DNA of 64,000 bases, from the NCBI RefSeq assembly GCF_920984735.1, contig NZ_CAKLBU010000019.1, forward strand, positions 35,803-99,802, in the 5' to 3' direction. The translations under genes were made by a program, and so were the position numbers. Positions 18,301-24,110 of this stretch are shown piece after piece (position 1 is the stretch's first letter; every line of letters starts with the position of its first letter). This stretch comes from Pedobacter sp. Leaf250 (GTDB taxonomy: Bacteria > Bacteroidota > Bacteroidia > Sphingobacteriales > Sphingobacteriaceae). The notes under the pieces are model-generated. The model searched no databases and was not told where the DNA came from. It worked only from the letters and a program-made list of their open reading frames with translations.

Positions 18301-18850
18301 CTTCTACACCATAGTATTTGCCCTGTTCGGCAATAAAATTATTTACAGCGGCATGCGTAATCTCAACCCCTTTTGGTTTTCCGGTAGAACCTGAAGTATA
18401 AATAATATACGCAGTATCTTGTCCCTGAATAGTAACAGAAGGTAAATCGGTATTTTGGATTGCAATCATTGCTGCATCGTGCTTCAAACAAATGATTGAT
18501 GCGTTTAACTCATAAGTATTTTGATGAGCAGCAATAATAAACGATGCGCTTATGTCATTCAATATATAATTTATTCGCTCTTTTGGGTAAGCAGGATCAA
18601 TTGGCACATAACTGGCGCCACATTTTAACGTCGCTACAATGGCAACTATCATTTCAAAAGAACGTTCCAAGATTATTGGAACATATGAATTAGATTTTAC
18701 ACCCTGTAAAATTAGATAGTTGGCAAGCTGATTTGATTGTAAATCAAGTTCCTGATAACTGATAGATTTATTATAATATGTTACAGCAATACGATCGGGA
18801 TTTACATAGACTTGACTGGCGAGGAGCGCATTAAGGGTATTAGTATTCAT
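12341..18850 (-). CDS. Hybrid NRPS-PKS with aminotransferase: A-PCP-KS-AT-ACP-AMT
   Basis: A 2169-aa assembly-line protein. Adenylation domain about 10-490 (YTSGSTGKPKG at 151, Lys479; pocket read by eye D-A-E-D-I-G-V-V-T-K). PCP with DNFFDLGGDSL, Ser535. Ketosynthase about 588-1010 with Cys760 (NSACSTSL), His896 and His935. Acyltransferase about 1108-1400 with GHSVGE, Ser1202, and HAFH at 1298-1301, the malonyl-type motif. ACP with EIGFDSL, Ser1520. Class III PLP aminotransferase about 1700-2110 (FDEVITGFR with Asp1916, Lys1944 in AYGKVVGAG). The C-terminal tail has GARLGKDRFGNPAWF, like the AMT-to-C linkers of iturin/mycosubtilin-type lines. There is no ketoreductase, dehydratase or methyltransferase and no N-terminal C domain. 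Predicted output is a 3,4-diaminoacyl thioester passed to the next NRPS. Confidence 0.95.
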   Translation of the reverse strand: MNTNTLNALLASQVYVNPDRIAVTYYNKSISYQELDLQSNQLANYLILQGVKSNSYVPIILERSFEMIVAIVATLKCGASYVPIDPAYPKERINYILNDISASFIIAAHQNTYELNASIICLKHDAAMIAIQNTDLPSVTIQGQDTAYIIYTSGSTGKPKGVEITHAAVNNFIAEQGKYYGVEATDRILLFSSFAFDASVEQIFLALSTGACLILLSEDLLLDTEKFTNYVTAQKINHLDVTPGFLENLNPVKFKNLKRIIVGGDVCPISLYLKWQFSGTFYNVYGPTEGTVTATALKCDANNTIYSPSLPIGKPLKGTTVFILDEAKELVTTGSKGEIYLGGNHLAKGYLNNQKLTDVNFTSAPSIHQTRLYRTGDMGRWLEDGNIEYLGRIDDQVKIRGYRVELGEIENVLLDIPYVKQCVVKINSSSEKQLVAFIVGKPGFNKIAAENYLASALPEFMIPRIWVNLSQMPLTVNGKIDKKALIIPDYSDLLQNPYVAPKNDQEKRISSIWKEVLAVKRVGINDNFFDLGGDSLLSQKLIIALAAQKFILPITKLYQYPTIAGVLKYLNKSSESVRQKNHQHQTGDRDIAVIGMAGRFPGAETISALWQLLCKGEETTTFFTDEELDEHIPDQIKNDLLYIKARGVIKDTMLFDPDFFGINKKLAELMDPQQRIFLEIAYEVLEKTGHLPSKADHKTGVFAGCGPNLYYENNVLAHPDKIETMGKLQVTTVNDKDYIASRTAYHLNLKGPAININSACSTSLLAILEAVNSLRAMQCDVAIAGGASINSCANSGHIYQEGSILSKDGHCRPFDDDSTGTVFSDGAGVVLLKRLEDAKADGDQIYAVIKGVGVSNDGNDKASFTAPSTEGQADAVLAAIADADVESSDISYVETHGTGTPIGDPIEFEGLVQAFGQQNIKQYCAIGSIKSNFGHLTEAAGVASFIKTCLSLHHKKLVPSIGFNTPNKHIDFDNSPFYVNNHLQNWNAETRLAGVSSFGVGGTNVHVVLEGYENTMQTPVTKRAHELISWSAKSMESLKDYGSKLEDFIQLHPAVLAEDLAYSLHQSQADFNYRAFGIVNTMSNLAEEMANQKQSFAITHQLHQKANKLVFLFPGQGAQYLNMGASLYKQEAVYKDAIDECAELLKEIIHLDIKSIIFSANNEPKTLNDTQYAQPAIFCTEYALAKLWMSWGCKADIFCGHSVGEYVAAHLAGVFSLNDALILVALRGKLISKLPGGGMLSVRIKNTEIADLLPEDLSIAAENTKNLFVISGNDQSLSIFKKKLDNLGMPSKLLATSHAFHSVMMDPVLPDFKKLVESINLQKPKVPIVSSVTGKLLTNEQALDVNYWTNHLRNTVKFSTAITYIINHHDPLFLEVGPGEALSVFTKQILLEHAHKGIVISSMMSSAVETQKIIHSVGALVCAGFPINWEQYYSDQQRNFVELPTYAFNKKKFWVEPAQPAIANNNTSKSITKANTPNNQAQMKRNVLINQVKTVLELSSGIEFDGIDLCKNFLEIGFDSLLLTQVATSLKKEFKVPITFRQLNEECSSIDALVNYLAPLIVTDPVVTDVIQASPISSQPVVPAQENIALALLSAQLELIAKQIQLITNTQNNPIAAPVNIVQNTTQTNPVKDLTPLAALSKEEQNEVRKPFGATPKIEFTKTALSEKQQQFLSDLIKRYNKKTAKSKASTAESRGFMADPRVVNGFKPAIKDLIYPIIVKKSDGSKLWDLDGNQYIDALNGFGSNMLGYQPDFIKEALHYQIEKGFEVGPQHELAAEVSRLVCDFTDFDRTGLCSTGSEAVMGCIRLARTVTARSLIVAFTGSYHGIFDEVLVRGTKKMKSFPAAAGIMPEAVENILVLDYGTDETLAIIKDRASEIAGVLVEPIQSRRPEFVPISFLKQLRQITSENGVALIFDEVITGFRMHPGGAQALLGVKADIAAYGKVVGAGIPIGVIAGTRTFMDALDGGTWNYGDDSIPEVGITYFAGTFVRHPLALASAKASLIYMKEQGPSLQQKLNDKGNFISKSLNREIAFRKLPMQVVNFGSLWKLKMEPEMIYSELLFVLMREKGIHILDGFPCFITEATSYPDIDKMIIAFTTSIDEMIAKGFFPNTHNQSQKLLNYNPHAVVIDNNQPPISGARLGKDRFGNPAWFIEDPENDQMFLQVQTN

Positions 18851-19205
18851 ACAAAATTTAGATTATCGTTAATATTTCTTATTGTCAGAAAAAATATAAA
18901 CAGCTGTTTAATAGCAATATATAGCGATTTTTTTCATTTGTTTTTTACTCACTAAAGTACCCTAATAATCATATCAATGAAATAGTGCAAAAGGGCTATT
19001 AGTCATTAAGCAATACTTATAGAAATTACAGTTTAGCGCTTAAGGAATATTATGTGTTGGACCAGTCGATCTTTTATTAAGGAGATTGAAATATTATCCA
19101 AATACTTGGCAGGTTGGATATATTAAATGCATCTGATTGCAAACCATATTTAGTGAAATGGCTATATCAGTCAAACTAATTGTGATGTAGTATGAGGTAT
19201 TTCAG
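18851..19205 (-). other. Intergenic region upstream of the NRPS-PKS operon
   Basis: These 355 bases hold no convincing gene. The minus strand carries TACTTTAG near 18960, one mismatch from TAnnTTTG, as a weak -7 candidate for the NRPS-PKS operon, but a TTG lies only 15 bases before it. A third, oppositely oriented copy of the AAAAGGGCTATT box seen at the two downstream promoters is at 18989-19000 on the plus strand. I do not see a terminator between the upstream glycosyltransferase genes and this region. Confidence 0.4.
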
Positions 19206-20372
19206 CTACTTTCTTTTTGAGCGTTCCCAAGCGGCACTTTGGTTTTTATTGATATACCTGAATAGGCCGGCGATAACTGCATAGTTCATTACACAGAAAT
19301 AATAGGGAACAAAGAAAGATTTTATTTTGATGTTTTTTTGCTCAAATAGGAGGCCGATATAGCTGCAAACATAAAAAAGAATTTGACCAAGCAATAAAAT
19401 CGTGTAAATTTTAGGATGATTGCCTGCTACAATAAAAATATTTAAAATGAAGGCAACAATTAGCATAAAGGGCGTAATTGTCCAGCGGAGTACCCGATGA
19501 GAAATGTATTGAAAAGTAAGCAGCGGATTGCGAAAAGGGTTAGCTGCCTTTTTTAGTCTTAAAATAGATTGGATCCCTCCAGCTGCTATTCTGATCTTCC
19601 GTTTGAGTTCCTCCTTTGTATTTGCCGATGCTGTTTCTGATGCATAGGCATTTGGTTCATAGGCAATAATGTAGCCTTGTTCAGCTATTCTCATAGCGAT
19701 CATGTGGTCGTCAATAATGGTATCAGATTCTACAGGTTGGTATAACGATGCTCTGATGCTGAACAATTCTCCAGCTGCCCCAACGTTAGAATAAAGTTCG
19801 TAATCCCATGTTTTAAGTTTCGATTCGTACTTCCAATAAAAACCTTCTCCGGCCGAACTGGCATCTGCCTGTTTCTCTACCAGAATTCGCTTCTCGCCGG
19901 CAACTGCACCAACCTTTTCATTTTGATAATGTTTTACCAGTTGTTTCACCGCTTCGCGGTTCAAAAAGGTGTTTGCATCTGAAAATATTATAATTTCCCC
20001 TTCAACATAAGGCATTGCCCTTTTTATAGCGGCCATTTTTCCATTCCGATCCCCATTGTTTAAAGAAGTAATTTCTTTATAAGGAAGAATACGTTCTAAT
20101 GTGCGGTCTGTAGATCCATCGGTTATAAAAATAATTTGGAAAAGTGCTGATGGGTAATCGAGTAGAAGTGTATTTTTTATCTTCTCAACAATCAGGTCTT
20201 CCTCATTCCAGGCTGCAACCAAAAGGGTTACTTTTGGCAACTGTTTTGGTTGCATAAATACTTTTGATTTCACAAATAATCTCTTTATTCTGGTTAAGGT
20301 ATATAGTACCATTCCATATCCTAAAAAAGTATAAAATACAATGGCCAATGCCATCCAAAATAAAACAATCAT
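19206..20372 (-). CDS. Membrane-bound GT2 glycosyltransferase (processive-type)
   Basis: The 388-aa protein begins with a membrane helix (MIVLFWMALAIVFYTFLGYG). A GT-A domain follows: KVTLLVAAWNEEDLI, IIFITDGSTDRT, GEIIIFSDANTFL and the acceptor-site acid in IIDDHMIAMRIAEQGY. Two or three C-terminal helices come last (TITPFMLIVAFILNIFIVAG). LKRKIRIAAGGIQS sits where BcsA/HasA-like synthases have QxxRW, but in an altered form. Such enzymes extend or decorate glycans at the inner membrane. It lies 70 bases downstream of another GT2 on the same strand and 355 bases before the NRPS-PKS gene. Whether it belongs functionally to that locus is unknown. Confidence 0.83.
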   Translation of the reverse strand: MIVLFWMALAIVFYTFLGYGMVLYTLTRIKRLFVKSKVFMQPKQLPKVTLLVAAWNEEDLIVEKIKNTLLLDYPSALFQIIFITDGSTDRTLERILPYKEITSLNNGDRNGKMAAIKRAMPYVEGEIIIFSDANTFLNREAVKQLVKHYQNEKVGAVAGEKRILVEKQADASSAGEGFYWKYESKLKTWDYELYSNVGAAGELFSIRASLYQPVESDTIIDDHMIAMRIAEQGYIIAYEPNAYASETASANTKEELKRKIRIAAGGIQSILRLKKAANPFRNPLLTFQYISHRVLRWTITPFMLIVAFILNIFIVAGNHPKIYTILLLGQILFYVCSYIGLLFEQKNIKIKSFFVPYYFCVMNYAVIAGLFRYINKNQSAAWERSKRK

Positions 20373-20441
20373 AAAGAAATAATAAAATGTTTAGTGGCTA
20401 TAGCAATTGGGGCGCAGATTTTCTCCATTATTCATTAACGA

Positions 20442-21344
20442 TTAAATCGACCCCCTGCTATGTTTTGGGTTGGTTAAGTGCCAAAAGATGGCTTTGCGCA
20501 AGTAAGGAATTAAATCAGTGCGCTGCTCTTTCACATATTTAAAAATTTGTTTTGGAGTAGCGATGCAAATAAAATACAGGCCAAAAAGCATGGTATTTAC
20601 TAAGGTTGTATTTCTTCTGATAAACAAAATTCTGTTACGCGTTGTAAAGTATGTTTTTAAGGCACTCTCACGCCCAACACTCATTGATTCCTTATGAAAA
20701 ATATGGGTTTTTCCGGTAAACCAAATTTTCTTTCCTGCTTTCTTGAACATTTCGCACCAATCAAGTTCCTCGTAATACAAAAAATAAACTTCAGGCATCA
20801 TGCCAATTTTAACAATGTCTGCCCTTCTACACATCATTGCAGCACCATGGCAAAATGCAGTTTCATTGCTTGCTGCCGAAAATTGCCCGGTGTTTTGTGC
20901 GTATAAACCATTTGTTTTGTTTCTGCAAGTAATATAGTTCATCGGTGTGAAACCAGCGTATTGAATGGTTTCGGGCTGATCATAATACAGAATAAGGGGA
21001 GAGATGATCCCAATTTGAGAATTGGCCTCCATTTCTTTTATGAGTATATCAACCATGCCATCAATTACTTCGGTATCATTGTTGAGCATTAAAATGTAAT
21101 CGCCCTGTGCAAATTTTAAGCCTAAGTTATTCCCGCCCGCAAAGCCTAAATTAATTTCCGATCGAACGTAAATTAAATTTGGGAAACATGCTTTAAAGTC
21201 TTCGCCATGGTCATCAACACTGGCATTATCAACAATAATAACCTCCAATTTATCCAGGTTGAGATTTCGCTTAATAGATTCCAAAAAGTCTAATGTTACT
21301 TTGGGCTGATTATAATTTACCGAGATAATGGATGTTAAACTCAT
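20442..21344 (-). CDS. GT2 glycosyltransferase, rhamnosyltransferase-like
   Basis: The 300-aa protein has the classic GT2 pattern: IISVNYNQPKVTLDFLESI, VIIVDNASVDD, NLGFAGGNNLGLKFAQGDY and ILMLNNDTEV. It ends with the HGAAMMCRRADIVKIG and YYEELDWCEMFKKAGKK region seen in WbbL/RfbN-like rhamnosyltransferases. It is probably a cytoplasmic enzyme adding one sugar to a lipid-linked oligosaccharide. It starts divergently from the dehydrogenase gene at 21495, leaving 150 bases that must hold two promoters. Confidence 0.85.
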   Translation of the reverse strand: MSLTSIISVNYNQPKVTLDFLESIKRNLNLDKLEVIIVDNASVDDHGEDFKACFPNLIYVRSEINLGFAGGNNLGLKFAQGDYILMLNNDTEVIDGMVDILIKEMEANSQIGIISPLILYYDQPETIQYAGFTPMNYITCRNKTNGLYAQNTGQFSAASNETAFCHGAAMMCRRADIVKIGMMPEVYFLYYEELDWCEMFKKAGKKIWFTGKTHIFHKESMSVGRESALKTYFTTRNRILFIRRNTTLVNTMLFGLYFICIATPKQIFKYVKEQRTDLIPYLRKAIFWHLTNPKHSRGSI

Positions 21345-21494
21345 TTCTGCAAAGCTACTAAATAGGTTGGCTGTTAACCATAGTCTTTTAGGGTAGTAAA
21401 TCCTTTGGGGTATTCGAATGAACGATCACGCTTTGCTATATTCATCCGACGACTAAAAAAAACATTCTATATCTTTATAGCTTATAGTAGAATT

Positions 21495-22766
21495 ATGTAC
21501 CTAGAAAAGCAAATCGTGGTGATTGGTTTAGGCTATGTTGGATTGCCTTTAGCCATTGAGTTTGCGAAAAAATATCCTGTTGTTGGTTATGATAATAATC
21601 CTAAACGTGTTGAAGCCTTAAATGATTTATATGATGGAACCAATGAAGCCAACCTGCTTGATCTTGATTTTGTTCTTCGTTCCAAAGGGTTAAAACTTAG
21701 TGCTGACATTCAGGATATTAAGAATGCTCAAATTTACATTGTAACTGTTCCTACCCCAATTGATCAATTAAAACAGCCAAATCTCGAGCCATTACTATCC
21801 GCAAGTAAAATGCTGTCAAAGGTTTTAAAAAAGGGTGATATTGTAATTTACGAATCAACAGTTTACCCGGGTTGTACAGAAGAAGATTGTGTTCCGGTAT
21901 TGGAACAGTTTTCAGGCTTACAATACAATGTTGATTTTTTCTGTGGATATTCTCCCGAACGCATCAATCCTGGCGATAAGGTAAATACTTTAACAAGAAT
22001 TAAAAAAGTCACCTCTGGCTCAACACCTGAAACTGCTGTTCTTATTAATAATTTGTATGCCTCCATCATCACTGCCGGAACCCATTTGGCACCCAGTATT
22101 AAAGTTGCCGAAGCTTCAAAGGCGATAGAAAATGCACAACGTGATGTAAATATTTCTTTCGTAAATGAGCTGGCCTTGATATTTGATAAAATGGGTATTG
22201 ATACTACAGATGTTTTAGCTGCCGCTTCAACCAAGTGGAATTTTCTCAACTATAAACCTGGATTAGTGGGTGGGCACTGCATCGGTGTTGATCCTTACTA
22301 TTTGGCGCATAAATCAGAGTCTTTGGGTTATAAGCCTGAGGTTATTCTTTCAGGAAGAAGAGTGAATGATAATATGGGCATGTTTGTAGCTAATAAGGTG
22401 ATTAAAATGATGGTGGCAAAAAGTGGTATGATAAATAGTATGAAGGTGCTCATTTTAGGTTTTGCATTTAAGGAAAATTGTCCTGATACCAGAAACACCA
22501 AAGTGATTGACATCTACCGTGAACTTCGTGATTTTAATATCGATGTTGATGTGTGTGATCCTTGGGCAAACCAAAAAGCCGTTGAGCTAGAATATGGCAT
22601 TGACTTGATTGCAAAAGATAACTTCCAAAAATACCATGCAGTTATCATAGCAGTAGCCCACCAGCAGTTTTTGGATATAGATTATGTTAAATTTAAACAT
22701 GAGGGTGCCATCATTTTTGACACTAAATCTTTTATTGCTCGGGATCTGGTTGATGCGAGACTTTAA
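21495..22766 (+). CDS. Nucleotide-sugar dehydrogenase, TviB/WbpA-like (UDP-GlcNAc/GalNAc 6-dehydrogenase)
   Basis: I start it at ATG 21495 (423 aa); the open frame reaches a TTG at 21405, but the extra 30 residues precede the Rossmann strand without homology. Motifs: IVVIGLGYVGLPLAIEF, VTVPTPID, YESTVYPGCTEEDC, FFCGYSPERINPGD, the catalytic cysteine in GGHCIGVDPYY, and LGFAFKENCPDTRNTKVID. SPERINPGD is typical of the branch that oxidises UDP-HexNAc (TviB, WbpA/WbpO) rather than UDP-glucose. It would supply a HexNAc uronic acid to the region B polysaccharide. No partner 4-epimerase of the TviC/WbpP type is visible. Confidence 0.88.
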   Translation: MYLEKQIVVIGLGYVGLPLAIEFAKKYPVVGYDNNPKRVEALNDLYDGTNEANLLDLDFVLRSKGLKLSADIQDIKNAQIYIVTVPTPIDQLKQPNLEPLLSASKMLSKVLKKGDIVIYESTVYPGCTEEDCVPVLEQFSGLQYNVDFFCGYSPERINPGDKVNTLTRIKKVTSGSTPETAVLINNLYASIITAGTHLAPSIKVAEASKAIENAQRDVNISFVNELALIFDKMGIDTTDVLAAASTKWNFLNYKPGLVGGHCIGVDPYYLAHKSESLGYKPEVILSGRRVNDNMGMFVANKVIKMMVAKSGMINSMKVLILGFAFKENCPDTRNTKVIDIYRELRDFNIDVDVCDPWANQKAVELEYGIDLIAKDNFQKYHAVIIAVAHQQFLDIDYVKFKHEGAIIFDTKSFIARDLVDARL

Positions 22767-22882
22767 ATATCTCTAAGGGTGGATTGGAAATAGGGATGGA
22801 AGATAAGGGGATAGAGAATAGGATGTTGATGGAGTTGTTGTTACCTAAACAAAGAAGCAACAATAAAATAATTTAAAACAAG

Positions 22883-23050
22883 ATGAATTATTTGTTGCTT
22901 GTTTTCCTTGGTTTATCCTCAATTAATATGTTTACTAATAATGACATTCTAGGCATCTCGGCCGTTGTATTGTCTAATGTTATTGTTTATTTATCTTTCA
23001 GGCGATTTAAAAGAGAAAGAAAACTCGACGATCTCAAACGAATTAATTAG
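22883..23050 (+). CDS. Small membrane protein, 55 aa
   Basis: A short frame from ATG 22883 to TAG 23050 encodes 55 residues. It has two hydrophobic stretches (YLLLVFLGLSSINMF and ISAVVLSNVIVYL) followed by a strongly basic tail, RRFKRERKLDDLKRIN. The positive-inside pattern suggests a small inner-membrane protein with its C-terminus in the cytoplasm. I do not recognise a family. It lies alone between the dehydrogenase and the CpsB-like phosphatase. Purine-rich sequence precedes the ATG, but there is no clear Shine-Dalgarno site. It could be a chance frame, though the membrane-and-basic-tail layout argues for a real gene. Confidence 0.45.
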   Translation: MNYLLLVFLGLSSINMFTNNDILGISAVVLSNVIVYLSFRRFKRERKLDDLKRIN

Positions 23051-23105
23051 CATAAGATGTTAGTTTGAATTTTTAGGGCTGTTATCAATCAACTAAATTA
23101 TTCTG

Positions 23106-23113
23106 TATGTTTG
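23106..23113 (+). promoter_or_regulatory. Predicted -7 element upstream of the CpsB-like gene
   Basis: TATGTTTG matches TAnnTTTG exactly. It lies 64 bases upstream of the ATG at 23178. The -33 TTG is not convincing (TTA at roughly the right distance). Confidence 0.35.
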
Positions 23114-23177
23114 CAAATACGTTAGATAGTAGGCACAAGCAATCGAAATTATTTAGTCTTTTTAGAGATACCTTAAT

Positions 23178-23906
23178 ATGTTTAATTTCTTTACCAAACG
23201 AAATAAGATTACTGATATATCATGGCTGGGAATTGATATGCATTCGCATATTTTGCCAGGTATTGATGATGGCTCGCCTGATGTGTTTACTAGTTTAAGG
23301 TTCGTAAGAGCACTTCAAAACTTAGGTTTCTGTCATTCTATAGCCACTCCTCATATATTTAAAGAATTACATCCAAATAATTTCGAAACCATTGACAGAG
23401 CAAAGAGCGAATTGGATTTGGCAATTACCAATGCTGGGATAAATTTTAAATTGGAATCGGCCGCGGAATATATGATTGATCAAGATTTTAATCTTGAAGC
23501 TACAATCTGTTCACTGCAAAATAAATATCTTTTAATTGAAATGTCATACCTGAATGAAAGCCCAAACATCATCCAGCAAATTTTCAACGTGGGGATAAAA
23601 GGATATAAGCCTATTTTGGCCCATCCGGAACGGTATATTTTCTACTTTAAAGACCATTCGAAAGTTAAATTGTTTAAAGAAAAGGGCTGCTTGTTACAGT
23701 TAAATTTACTTTCTATAACCGGTTATTACGGTAAAGAAGTAAAGCAACTTGCCGATTACCTTCTTAAGGAAAATATGTACGATTTGGCTGGTACTGATTT
23801 ACACCATGACAAGCATCTATCCACCCTTAGTAATGCTGTAGAATCAGGTAAGTTATATGAGTTGATCGGTCAGTATCCATTTAAGAACAAAGAAATTTTT
23901 GGTTAG
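23178..23906 (+). CDS. CpsB/CapC-type protein-tyrosine phosphatase (PHP domain)
   Basis: The 242-aa protein opens with MHSHILPGIDDGSPD, the PHP-family metal-binding motif of the CpsB/YwqE phosphatases. ATPHIFKELHPN, AAEYMIDQDF, ILAHPERYIFY and AGTDLHHDKHL supply the remaining metal ligands. These manganese-dependent enzymes dephosphorylate the tyrosine-rich tail of capsule autokinases. In this cluster the Wzz protein has no kinase domain; the only BY-kinase in the window is in region C (48328-50685), so this phosphatase may act on that protein. It precedes the SLBB export gene, from which it is separated by about 200 bases with a promoter-like element. Confidence 0.9.
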   Translation: MFNFFTKRNKITDISWLGIDMHSHILPGIDDGSPDVFTSLRFVRALQNLGFCHSIATPHIFKELHPNNFETIDRAKSELDLAITNAGINFKLESAAEYMIDQDFNLEATICSLQNKYLLIEMSYLNESPNIIQQIFNVGIKGYKPILAHPERYIFYFKDHSKVKLFKEKGCLLQLNLLSITGYYGKEVKQLADYLLKENMYDLAGTDLHHDKHLSTLSNAVESGKLYELIGQYPFKNKEIFG

Positions 23907-24011
23907 GAAAGTCTCATTTTTGCTGGAACCATTCATTTTTCATTAAAATCTAGTTACTAAAAACTGAATGCTTTATATTGATTGGGAAAGCTTTGCAATG
24001 AAATAATTTTG

Positions 24012-24019
24012 TATTTTTG
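24012..24019 (+). promoter_or_regulatory. Predicted promoter for the SLBB export gene
   Basis: TATTTTTG matches TAnnTTTG, with TTTG (23992-23995) 16 bases upstream, a slightly short spacing. A start near 24025 rules out the upstream TTG codon at 23982 as the translation start and supports ATG 24111 (or 24042). Confidence 0.45.
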
Positions 24020-24110
24020 CTCGAATATTTGCATAATTAAAATGAAAAGATGTTTAACCCTGTTTAGCTTAATAAAGGTTATACCTTTTTTCATAAACTA
24101 CCAAAAACAC

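Noticed and set aside
21405..21494. TTG-initiated extension of the nucleotide-sugar dehydrogenase
   Set aside because: The 30 extra residues precede the Rossmann strand and lie in the divergent promoter region.
23982..24110. N-terminal extension of the SLBB export protein from a TTG
   Set aside because: It crosses a promoter-like element and would bury the signal peptide that starts at ATG 24111.
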